From assembly GCA_035573435.1 (NCBI GenBank), contig DATMZR010000014.1:1-32167 (forward strand): a DNA stretch of 32,167 nt. The letters run 5' to 3'. Origin of the DNA: Solirubrobacterales bacterium (GTDB lineage Bacteria; Actinomycetota; Thermoleophilia; Solirubrobacterales; 70-9). Under the pieces are notes generated by a model, which did not search any database, was not told the origin of the DNA, and was given only the letters and a program-made list of their open reading frames with translations. This document shows, piece after piece, positions 1 to 6,384 of the stretch (positions within the stretch are counted from its first letter, which is position 1; every line of letters starts with the position of its first letter). The translations under genes and the position numbers were made by a program.

Positions 1-292
1 GCACGGCAACGCCAACCCTGAGGGAATGGGACGGTATTCCTGGGAGCTCGGGCTCTTGGCGCTAAAGCGGACGGTCTCTCACTCAGCGCGGCGGGCGAGG
101 GTCGGGGCCCCCTCGATAAACGCTGCTAGTTCGGCCGCCGCGAGACACAAGTCAGTGGACGACGTAACCAGTTGGGCCTCCGCCCGTCGTCGTAGCAACA
201 TCGAAATTGATGCCCGATTGATGCCCGCGGGCGTGGGATCGATCGTGCTCCCCACGTAGCGAAGCCCCCGCTCTAGCAGGGGCTTCGTTGAG
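1..292. other. Region with no convincing gene
   Basis: I see no supportable gene here. One 77-codon open frame (26-259, plus) lacks a Shine-Dalgarno sequence, resembles nothing I know and has mixed third-position base use unlike the neighbouring genes. The stretch could hold the promoter or end of a gene lying outside the window. Its only clear structure is the hairpin at 260-287, described separately. Confidence 0.5.
260..287 (-). terminator. Hairpin downstream of tRNA-fMet
   Basis: CGAAGCCCC (260-268) pairs perfectly with GGGGCTTCG (279-287) around a 10-nt loop that can itself form a short GC/GC pair. It starts a few bases past the 3' end of the minus-strand tRNA, where a transcription end is expected. 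No U-run follows, so the terminator role is inferred from position and stem strength. Confidence 0.55.
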
Positions 293-366
293 TAGCGGGG
301 GTGGGATTTGAACCCACGACCTCCGGGTTATGAGCCCGGCGAGCTACCTGACTGCTCCACCCCGCG
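293..366 (-). tRNA. Initiator tRNA-Met (CAU)
   Basis: The minus strand folds into a full cloverleaf: 7-bp acceptor stem, D stem GAGC/GCTC, anticodon stem CCGGG/CCCGG with loop CTCATAA, 5-base variable loop, and T stem GTGGG/CCCAC with loop TTCAAAT. The anticodon is CAU. Two hallmarks mark it as the initiator: three consecutive G-C pairs at the base of the anticodon stem, and a mismatched first acceptor pair (C1 opposite U72). The discriminator base is A and the CCA tail is not encoded. It loads formyl-methionine on the ribosome at translation start. Confidence 0.95.
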
Positions 367-591
367 TCGCAGCTTCAATCTAGCAGCGCAACCCCGTTTC
401 GCGAAAGGGTGGGGTCCGGTCCAGGACTTTCGCAACCTTGTTCAAGTCGTCTGAAGTTCCACCGGCTTTCGCGTCCCAGACGACCCAGTTCTGGCGTAGG
501 CCCGGAGCCGGATTTGCGGTATTTCATTCGACAAACACCTGCTCGCATGGGAAAAACGGTTACGGGCAGTGTTTTAGGGGGTCCAAGCAAG

Positions 592-613
592 CCGCGGGGG
601 GCAGCTCCCGCGG
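592..613 (+). promoter_or_regulatory. Hairpin abutting the response-regulator start
   Basis: CCGCGGG (592-598) pairs with CCCGCGG (607-613) around an 8-nt loop, ending directly before ATG 614 and 2 bases before the likely Shine-Dalgarno sequence (616-622). It could modulate translation of the regulator or be the end of an upstream transcript. The pairing is plain in the sequence; the role is inference. The rest of 367-613 shows no gene. Confidence 0.35.
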
Positions 614-1327
614 ATGGAGGGAAAATCAGTGGTTCGCGTCTTGGTCGCTGATGACCATCAGCTGACCTTGGAAGCGGTCAAGGCCGCTCTTCTGGAAACG
701 CAGGGGATCAAGATCGTCGCCGAGGCGCGATCGGGCCGGCAGGCGCTCGCTGCCGTGGCTCGGACCCGCCCCGACGTCGCCCTGATCGACATGCACATGC
801 CTGGCGCAATCGATGGCCTGACCTGCGCCGAGCGCGTCCGGAAGAACTATCCCGAGGTACGGGTCGTGGTCATCTCCGGGTTCACCGACGAGGCGTCGGT
901 GCGAATGGCGTTTCGCCGCGGTGCCCATGCCTTCATCTCGAAGGGCGTCGAACCGCGTGACCTCGGACCGGCCGTCCGGCAGTGTGTTCGGGGAACCGTC
1001 TTCCACGCTCCGTTCGCCGAGGCCTCATGTGATTTCGAGGGGCTCACCGAGGAGCTCACCGAACGCGAGACGGCAGTGCTCAAGTGGGTCGCGGCCGGAC
1101 TCTCCAACCAGGCGGTGGCCAAGCGCCTCTGGGTGACCGAACACACGGTCAAGTTCCATCTCACAAACATCTTCCGAAAGCTCCAGGTCACGAACCGCAC
1201 CGAAGCGGCGCGGTGGGCTCAGAAGCACGGCCTGGTTGGAGACCTGGAGGTCGACGAGCGCGACGGCGAGGACCGAGCTCGCCGTCGTGTGACGGGTCTC
1301 CCGGCACAGGGTCTCCCGGCACACTAG
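614..1327 (+). CDS. NarL/FixJ-type LuxR response regulator
   Basis: DNA-binding response regulator of a two-component system. Counted from ATG 614, a receiver domain (about 7-125) shows the acidic pair D13/D14, phospho-acceptor D59 in LID-M and conserved K110. A LuxR-type helix-turn-helix (about 145-205) carries LTERE, GLSNQAVAKRL and TVKFHL. ATG 614 lies against a hairpin and has no ribosome site, while GTG 629 is preceded by GGAGGGA at 616-622 with 6-base spacing, so GTG 629 (five residues shorter) may be the true start. The C-terminus ends in a duplicated pentapeptide (GLPAQ-GLPAH) made by a 15-bp tandem repeat. It faces the histidine kinase and shares a CTAG with it, making the kinase its likely partner. 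Its targets are not visible; the adjacent pilus genes are candidates. Confidence 0.9.
   Translation: MEGKSVVRVLVADDHQLTLEAVKAALLETQGIKIVAEARSGRQALAAVARTRPDVALIDMHMPGAIDGLTCAERVRKNYPEVRVVVISGFTDEASVRMAFRRGAHAFISKGVEPRDLGPAVRQCVRGTVFHAPFAEASCDFEGLTEELTERETAVLKWVAAGLSNQAVAKRLWVTEHTVKFHLTNIFRKLQVTNRTEAARWAQKHGLVGDLEVDERDGEDRARRRVTGLPAQGLPAH
1294..1323 (+). repeat. 15-bp perfect tandem repeat
   Basis: GGGTCTCCCGGCACA occurs twice back to back (1294-1308 and 1309-1323) at the 3' end of the response-regulator gene. It adds five residues in frame just before the shared stop codon, as expected of a recent slippage duplication. Confidence 0.9.
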
Positions 1328-2538
1328 GACCCGAAGGACGCCGGAGCGCCTCCCGGCTCCCAGCGGGGCAGGCTGATCGTCACGGATGTCTGGCCACGGC
1401 GGCTGCGCACCTGAACGCTCCCACCGAGCATGCCGACACGCTCGATGATCCCGGCCAGGCCGAGCCGGCCGTCTCGAACGGCTCGGGCGATGGTCCGCTC
1501 GACATCGAAGCCGCGACCGTCGTCGCGCACCTCGGCAACGATTCGCTCGGGCTGCGCCTCCACCTTGAGCCGAACCTTCTTCGCGCGGGCGTGTTCCTCG
1601 GTGTTGCGGAGCGCCTCCTGGACGCCCCGCAGAAGCGCGATCCGCTGCGAGGGGGTGGCGGCATCGACCCGGCCACGCACCTCGACCTGGACGTCCGCCC
1701 CGGTTGCCTGCGCGAGTGACCTCGCCTCTGACCGGAGCAGGTCCCGAAGCGGCTCCGTCAAGGCGGCCGGGGCGCCGGCGCTGCGCGCGAGCTCTCGAAT
1801 CTGGCCCTCGAGCGCCAGTGCCCGCGCCTCGAGGTCCGCCACGCGACCCGTGAGGATGGCGGCCAGCTCTCCTTCGGCAAGCTCGGACTCGAGCTGAGTC
1901 GCGAACAGACGCAGGTCGGACAGCAGCGCCACCGCAACCTGGAGCGGGCCGTCGTGGAGGTCGAGGCCGCACCGCGCCAGCCGCCGTTCGGCGGCGGCGA
2001 TTGCGTCCGCTGCCTCTTGCTCGCCGGCTTCCAGCAGCGCTTGGCGCTCGAGCACGCAGCTCAAAAGAGCCGACGCCTCGGCGAGCAGCAACAGGGCCTC
2101 CGCCGAACGGCCGGCCGGAACCCGGGCGGCGAGGGCCGCGGTCGGGGCGGTCGCGGGGCCGATGCCCACGGCAACCAGTCGGCGGTGGGCCCCGGGCGGT
2201 GTCTCCCGGCCCGCGACCAGTGCTTGCCGCGCGACGCCCCGGACTCCCGACGACGGCCTGCCGCCCGCATGGCCGGTGCAGCGAACCCGGCCTCCATCGT
2301 CGAACGTCCACAGGGAGACCTCACGCATGGGGCCGACCGACGCCAGGAGCTCCAACTGGGTGCGGATTGCTTCCGCGGGCGGCAGCGCCGCGCGCTCGGG
2401 ATCCTTGAGGGCGAGCAGCGCGCCTGCGACGGCCATGCCCCGCGGGGTGAACCCGTCCTGCTCGCCGCTCGCCTCCAGCAGCCCCCGCAAACGCGCGCTC
2501 GCAGAGGCGGCGAGGGTGGGCGTCGGCGCCTTTCGCAC
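1324..2538 (-). CDS. Sensor histidine kinase, HisKA_3 type
   Basis: Histidine kinase of the NarX/DesK class (404 aa from GTG 2538). No membrane segment is seen, so it is probably cytosolic. The N-terminal 160 residues look like a degenerate sensory (GAF-like) region. The dimerisation/phospho-acceptor helix carries DLHDGPLQ with H195. The ATPase domain shows an N-box RNTEEHA (311-317), the G1 motif DDGRGF (339-344) and the G2 motif RLGLAGI (358-364). The gene converges on the response regulator: both stop codons lie in the palindrome CTAG at 1324-1327. It follows the prepilin peptidase on the same strand after a 74-base gap, so it may be transcribed with the peptidase, DUF192 and transglycosylase genes. 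The signal sensed is unknown. Confidence 0.88.
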   Translation of the reverse strand: MRKAPTPTLAASASARLRGLLEASGEQDGFTPRGMAVAGALLALKDPERAALPPAEAIRTQLELLASVGPMREVSLWTFDDGGRVRCTGHAGGRPSSGVRGVARQALVAGRETPPGAHRRLVAVGIGPATAPTAALAARVPAGRSAEALLLLAEASALLSCVLERQALLEAGEQEAADAIAAAERRLARCGLDLHDGPLQVAVALLSDLRLFATQLESELAEGELAAILTGRVADLEARALALEGQIRELARSAGAPAALTEPLRDLLRSEARSLAQATGADVQVEVRGRVDAATPSQRIALLRGVQEALRNTEEHARAKKVRLKVEAQPERIVAEVRDDGRGFDVERTIARAVRDGRLGLAGIIERVGMLGGSVQVRSRRGQTSVTISLPRWEPGGAPASFGS

Positions 2539-2612
2539 CGCACAGGTATTAACGGCGCCAACGGTCGGAATCGGAGCTGCGGCGACCAGCCGCGGAGGTC
2601 GAGCTGCGGCAA

Positions 2613-3179
2613 CTAGCTGGGCAGGTCACCCAGGAACAGCGCCAGTACCCCGCCCAGGGCCAGGAACGGCCCCAGCGGGATCGTCTCGCTGCGGGCCGCC
2701 ATGCCGCGAGTGGCGAGGATCCAGAGTGCGGCCGGCACTGCGGCCAGCGAGCCGAGCAGAAGGGCCCTGACGACATCGACCCCCAGCCCGACGCCCAGCA
2801 GCAGGCCGAGCTTCACGTCCCCCATCCCGATCGCGTCCGCTCTGAACAGCGTCGGCAGAAAGAGGACCAGTGCTGCGCCCAGTCCGCAGGCGATCCACTC
2901 GAGCGCAAAGTCGCCGAAGAACGCGATCTGCGCGACCAGGATGATCCCCGTGGCCGGCAGCACGATCCGGTTGGGGATCATCCGGCACTCGAGGTCGATG
3001 GCCGCGAGGACGCACAGGCAACAAACCAAACCGGCCGAGATCACTCCCCGCGCGCCGAGGCCGAAGTGCACGAGCGATGCGATCGCGAGCGCGGCCGCCG
3101 CAAGTGAAGCCGGCCAGCGACGCTCCGGAGAAAGCTCGAAGAATCGGGGGCTGGCCTCGGTTACACCGTTCACGATCAT
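2613..3179 (-). CDS. Prepilin peptidase, A24 family (TadV/CpaA-like)
   Basis: Aspartic membrane protease that cuts the leader from Flp- and TadE-type prepilins at the inner membrane. At 188 aa it is mostly hydrophobic with about six membrane helices. The two family motifs are present: D62 in AIDLECRMIPN, and D121 in GMGDVKLG. The conserved PLGPFLALG loop follows near residue 168. The N-methylation domain of PilD-type enzymes is absent, as usual for Tad-type peptidases. Its ATG overlaps the DUF192 stop codon (ATGA, 3176-3179), showing translational coupling. The Flp pilin 2.4 kb away across a divergent promoter region is the natural substrate. Confidence 0.9.
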   Translation of the reverse strand: MIVNGVTEASPRFFELSPERRWPASLAAAALAIASLVHFGLGARGVISAGLVCCLCVLAAIDLECRMIPNRIVLPATGIILVAQIAFFGDFALEWIACGLGAALVLFLPTLFRADAIGMGDVKLGLLLGVGLGVDVVRALLLGSLAAVPAALWILATRGMAARSETIPLGPFLALGGVLALFLGDLPS

Positions 3180-3535
3180 CCCCTCCGCAGCGTTGTCATG
3201 CCAACACGTGCGCCCGGAACCAGTCCGGTGCTGGCGGCCTGACCGGCGGCCAGCTCGAGCACGGCCTTGGCGCCGGGTACGGCGGCGGTACGCCAGGGGC
3301 GAAGGTCCTCGCGCACCCCTAGCACCTGGAGCTCGTCGTCAAGGAAGACCGCATCGATCGAAAAGCGCATGAAGGAGGTGTGGATCGCCGATGCCGGCCT
3401 CAGCATGAGGCCGTCGCCCGGCTCGAGCCTTGCGCGTCCCATCAGCCCGCGCAGCCGCATCCAGGCGCTGTCCGCCATCTCGCATCGGTCGCAGACCACT
3501 CCTCGTTCCCCCACCACGGTCACCGTTCGGCCCAT
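3176..3535 (-). CDS. DUF192 family protein
   Basis: Small protein (119 aa) matching DUF192 across nearly its whole length: a central W-MRLRGLMGR segment, then GDGLML, the signature IHTSFMRFSIDAVFLD (about 51-66), and VLELAAG near residue 92. The biochemical role of DUF192 is not established; members often sit beside Tad or type II secretion genes, as here. It starts 11 bases after the transglycosylase stop and overlaps the peptidase start, so the three genes form one minus-strand unit. No clear signal peptide is seen, so the protein is probably cytosolic in this organism, though some relatives are exported. Confidence 0.85.
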   Translation of the reverse strand: MGRTVTVVGERGVVCDRCEMADSAWMRLRGLMGRARLEPGDGLMLRPASAIHTSFMRFSIDAVFLDDELQVLGVREDLRPWRTAAVPGAKAVLELAAGQAASTGLVPGARVGMTTLRRG

Positions 3536-3546
3536 CGCTCGCCGCT

Positions 3547-5403
3547 CTAGAAGCCTGCGTGGATGTGGTCGTCGTGGTCGGCCGCCGCAAACGAGGGGCC
3601 GCCGAGGTCGAAGAGCGAGATCAGCTCCGTCGGCTGGAGCTCGTCGGGCAGCAGCAGGATGTCGCGCAGGGCCTGCTCGGTGATCCCGCCGGGCTCCTGG
3701 TGGCCGAGGATCGGAATGCCGTTGAGCGCGGCGATGTCCACCGCCCGCCCGAAGGGGTGCATCGAGGGCACGCCGGGGCGGGCGTAGTAGCCGTGACCCG
3801 CGATGAGGCTCGTGACGGTGACGTCGTCGTACTTCTCGGACAAATACAGCAGCAGGGTCAGCACCCGGACGTCCACGCGTCCCGCCGCGATGTCCCCGCG
3901 ACCGCCGTCATACACGTCGATGCGCTCGCTGTCGAGCACCCGCTGCTCGAGGCGATCCTTGACGGCGTTGAGGCCCTTGACCAGTCCGGGCAGCCCCACC
4001 GCGCGGTTGTAGCGGGTCAGCGCGGCGACCTGCGGCTCGAGCCTGGGGGCGCGGAACAGTCCCGAGGGGCGCCGTTGGGCCCGGCCCTTCGCACGCGAGA
4101 GGCGGCGGGCAACCGACTGCATCTCGTCGGTCGAGGCGGGTGTCCTGCCGACGTTTCCACGAGCGCGCAGGATCGCGAGCACCTTCGCCCAATCGACCTC
4201 GCTCTCCCGGGAGACCCTGGCCAGCGAGCGGGCGAAGTCGCGATCGAGTCGGCTGACCCTCGGCAGCGGGTCGGGTAGGTAGAGCGTCGCGTACTGGCGC
4301 GCGTAGTCGAGGACCAGATCCACGTACCAGTCGGCGTGGTTGTAGGCGAAGATCGCCTTGCGAAGATCATCCTGCCCGCCGGCCGCGCGAAGGTAACGTG
4401 CCGCCGCGCAGATCGCATCCGCCGGGTGGTATGGATCCTTGCGGCCGTCGTCGCTGGCGTCCACCCCGTAGACGCTCCAGGTCGAGGGCAGGAACTGCAT
4501 CCAGCCGACGGCCCCGGCAGAGGAGACGTTCAGGTTGCTGCCGAAGGCGGTCTCGACGCGGTTGATCGCCGCCAGGACTTCCCAGGGGATCCCATAACGG
4601 TCCCCGCACTCCTGATAGATCGGCACCAGGAAGGAGGGAATCTGGAGGCCGTCGAGTTGCGTGGCGGGAGCGCTGACGGCGCCCGGCGCATAGGAAGCGC
4701 TCGCTTCGGCCACCTGGGCACCACCGTTGCCGCCGTCGGGGGACTCGTGCCCGCCGCCGCCGGTCGAGTCGCCGCCGTTCCCGTTTCCCTCGCTCGCGCC
4801 GCCACCCTCGCGACCCCCGGCGGCACGTCCGCCACCTGGGCCGGCGCCCCCGTGCTCGCCGCCGGGATGGGGCTTGCCGCTCGCCGGATCGTCCTGGCCC
4901 CCGCTCCCCGGATCGCCTTGGTCCGTGCCGTCGTCGACCGGTGGTTGGTCCGGCTGAGGCTCCGGCGCGGGGTCGGGCTGCGGGGGCTCGGGTGGAAGTG
5001 AGGGGTCGGGCTGAGGCGCGGGCTCGGGCTGAGCTGGGGACTCGGGCGGAGGCTGGCTGTCGCCGGGGCCGGCCGGGTCCGGGTCCGGGCAGCGCTCTGG
5101 CACTGGATCAGTGCTTGCGCCGCCCCCCCCTACCTCATCGCCCGGACAGGCATCGACCCCGGCGGCAGCAGCCTCGCCTCCCGCCTGTGCGACGTCCTGG
5201 CCACTGGCCGCCCCCGCCCCCCCGAGCAGGGCGACGCTCACCAGCGAACTGAGGCCCATCGATCCCGCTGCAACCGCCCACCTTCGGTTGGCGGCCTCGC
5301 GCGGACGCTCCGCGGCCTCGCCATCGCGCAGCGCGGCCTCATGCTTTTCGTACCTGGACTGCCGCATGGGCGAGCCACTATCGCGACCGGCGGCGCGGTT
5401 CAC
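3547..5403 (-). CDS. Lytic transglycosylase fused to M15-like peptidase
   Basis: Exported peptidoglycan-cleaving protein, 618 aa from GTG 5403 or 606 aa from ATG 5367; neither start has a strong ribosome site. A basic N-terminus is followed by one hydrophobic segment (about 43-67) acting as signal or anchor. Next is a long Pro/Glu/Asp/Gly-rich linker (about 90-230) suited to crossing a thick cell wall. An MltB-like SLT_2 domain follows: IPWEVLAAINRVETAFG with E284 as likely catalytic acid, GAVGWMQFLPSTW, and AIFAYNHADWYVDLV. The last 120 residues hold SMHPFGRAVDIA (H549, D556) and the terminal DDHIHAGF (H613, H615), the zinc-ligand pattern of LAS/M15 carboxypeptidases. One protein could thus cut both glycan and stem peptide. 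Lying divergent from the pilus operon, it plausibly opens the wall for the pilus, but a general wall-remodelling role is possible. Confidence 0.85.
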   Translation of the reverse strand: MNRAAGRDSGSPMRQSRYEKHEAALRDGEAAERPREAANRRWAVAAGSMGLSSLVSVALLGGAGAASGQDVAQAGGEAAAAGVDACPGDEVGGGGASTDPVPERCPDPDPAGPGDSQPPPESPAQPEPAPQPDPSLPPEPPQPDPAPEPQPDQPPVDDGTDQGDPGSGGQDDPASGKPHPGGEHGGAGPGGGRAAGGREGGGASEGNGNGGDSTGGGGHESPDGGNGGAQVAEASASYAPGAVSAPATQLDGLQIPSFLVPIYQECGDRYGIPWEVLAAINRVETAFGSNLNVSSAGAVGWMQFLPSTWSVYGVDASDDGRKDPYHPADAICAAARYLRAAGGQDDLRKAIFAYNHADWYVDLVLDYARQYATLYLPDPLPRVSRLDRDFARSLARVSRESEVDWAKVLAILRARGNVGRTPASTDEMQSVARRLSRAKGRAQRRPSGLFRAPRLEPQVAALTRYNRAVGLPGLVKGLNAVKDRLEQRVLDSERIDVYDGGRGDIAAGRVDVRVLTLLLYLSEKYDDVTVTSLIAGHGYYARPGVPSMHPFGRAVDIAALNGIPILGHQEPGGITEQALRDILLLPDELQPTELISLFDLGGPSFAAADHDDHIHAGF

Positions 5404-5411
5404 ACCGCCCG

Positions 5412-5435
5412 AAGGTCTAGGTCGAACTAGACCTT
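5412..5435. promoter_or_regulatory. 9-bp inverted repeat in the divergent pilus promoter region
   Basis: AAGGTCTAG (5412-5420) and CTAGACCTT (5427-5435) form a perfect dyad with a 6-base centre, 8 bases upstream of the transglycosylase GTG and 150 bases upstream of flp. Its place between two divergent units suggests an operator, perhaps for the nearby LuxR regulator. It could also act as a hairpin in the transglycosylase leader. Confidence 0.45.
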
Positions 5436-5527
5436 TGTCCGGTTACACAGCGCTCGGCGCCTCCTACTCTCGCGGCCACTCCTGGAGTCGCGGGCAAGGC
5501 GCCCCGCCCGGGAAGAACCAATGAAAC

Positions 5528-5577
5528 GGTCACCCGACCAAGGGGTGCCGAACCCGGAACACCGGGAAGGGAGGTGA
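5528..5577 (+). promoter_or_regulatory. flp leader: small hairpins and strong ribosome site
   Basis: Directly before flp lie GGTC/GACC (5528-5539), GGGT/ACCC (5543-5555) and CCCGG/CCGGG (5553-5566). The last two pairings share bases and exclude each other. AGGGAGGTGA (5568-5577), the strongest ribosome site in the window, follows one base later, 8 bases before GTG 5586. This suits high expression of a major pilin and possible leader control. No known riboswitch family is matched. Confidence 0.4.
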
Positions 5578-5585
5578 ACTGAATA

Positions 5586-5792
5586 GTGATGCGGCTTAAG
5601 AGCATGGGCCTCTTCGTCATGAGCGCCTTCCAGGCCCTCCGTCATAGCGAGGGAGGACAGGGTCTCGTCGAGTACGCGCTGATCCTGAGTCTCGTGTCGA
5701 TCGCGTCGATCGTCGTCCTCGGACTAGTGGGGACGGACATCGGCGATGTCCTCGACACGGTCGAGAACGCTCTCGACGGCGACGACGGCTAA
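5586..5792 (+). CDS. Flp-type major pilin
   Basis: Short prepilin (68 aa from GTG 5586; ATG 5589 is one codon later). A leader ends at G24, followed by QGLVEYALIL, giving the Flp signature with Glu at +5 (E29) and Tyr at +6 (Y30). A hydrophobic helix runs to about residue 48, and the tail is short and acidic (NALDGDDG). The prepilin peptidase at 2613 should cut after G24; the mature 44-residue pilin then polymerises through the TadA/TadB/TadC machine. The gene has the best ribosome site of the locus and is followed by a 16-bp hairpin, which fits making much more pilin than the downstream proteins. Confidence 0.9.
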   Translation: MMRLKSMGLFVMSAFQALRHSEGGQGLVEYALILSLVSIASIVVLGLVGTDIGDVLDTVENALDGDDG

Positions 5793-5806
5793 TCGCAGAT
5801 TCGGGG

Positions 5807-5843
5807 AGAGGTGGCCCGCCGCGCCAGGCGGCGGGCCACCTCT
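5807..5843 (+). terminator. 16-bp hairpin between flp and tadE
   Basis: Positions 5807-5822 (AGAGGTGGCCCGCCGC) pair without mismatch with 5828-5843 around a 5-base loop, starting 14 bases after the flp stop. There is no U-run after it. It most likely acts as a partial terminator or mRNA-stabilising 3' structure, separating abundant flp message from the rest of the operon. Confidence 0.75.
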
Positions 5844-5883
5844 ATCCCGATACGAGCAGGCACACGAACAGTTCCAAGCACGG

Positions 5884-6384
5884 ATGCAGATGACTTCTTC
5901 AAGAGACAACCGGCGGACCAGGAGGCTCGGACTTCGCGACCAGCGGGGCGCGGCGCTGGTCGAGTTCACGCTCGTCCTGCCGGTCTTGCTCCTGGTCCTG
6001 ATCGGCATGCTCGAGTTCGGGCGCGTCTTCAACTACTGGATCGACGAGACCCACCTCGCCAATGTCGCCGCCCGCTTTGCCGCCGTGGACCGCAACCCCG
6101 GGCCCGGCGGGACGCTTCAGGAGTCGGTCCAAGGCCAAGCCGACACCGACGAGCTTCGCAACGGCGGCACCGCTTCGGTACCGGCTGGCGCGGAGGTCTG
6201 CATCGAGTTCCCTGACGGGACCTCCGGCGTCGGCGACCCGGTCGAGGCGACGGTCAGCGTCGACTACAACTGGATGCCGTTCATCGGGGACGCAATGGGC
6301 GGAGTGACCACGACCACCCTGACCGGCTCGGCGACGATGCGGCTCGAAGCCGAGCCGAGCGAGTACAGCGAAGGCTGCTCGTGA
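5884..6384 (+). CDS. TadE-like pseudopilin
   Basis: Minor pilin or pseudopilin of the Tad system, 166 aa from ATG 5884 (ATG 5890 is also possible; the open frame extends upstream through the hairpin but lacks a better start). A basic leader ends in DQRG (22), followed by AALVEF with Glu at +5 (E27) and a hydrophobic helix up to about residue 43, the TadE signature LEFGR closing it. The C-terminal part is a soluble domain with two cysteines. It is likely processed by the A24 peptidase and held in the inner membrane. Its stop overlaps the GTG of the next gene (GTGA, 6381-6384). Confidence 0.85.
   Translation: MQMTSSRDNRRTRRLGLRDQRGAALVEFTLVLPVLLLVLIGMLEFGRVFNYWIDETHLANVAARFAAVDRNPGPGGTLQESVQGQADTDELRNGGTASVPAGAEVCIEFPDGTSGVGDPVEATVSVDYNWMPFIGDAMGGVTTTTLTGSATMRLEAEPSEYSEGCS

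Noticed and set aside
26-259. A 77-codon plus-strand frame before the tRNA
   Set aside because: No ribosome site, no typical codon use and no similarity that I can recognise.
293-366. tRNA gene as an integration site
   Set aside because: No integrase, no repeat of the tRNA 3' end and no mobile gene is seen in the window.
1025-2311. A 428-codon minus-strand open frame across the two-component genes
   Set aside because: It overlaps both the kinase (in another frame) and the regulator (antisense); both of those have complete catalytic motifs.
5440-5580. Possible cyclic-di-GMP or other riboswitch in front of flp
   Set aside because: I looked for the conserved GEMM loops and for cobalamin-type boxes and did not find them. 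Only short generic hairpins are present.
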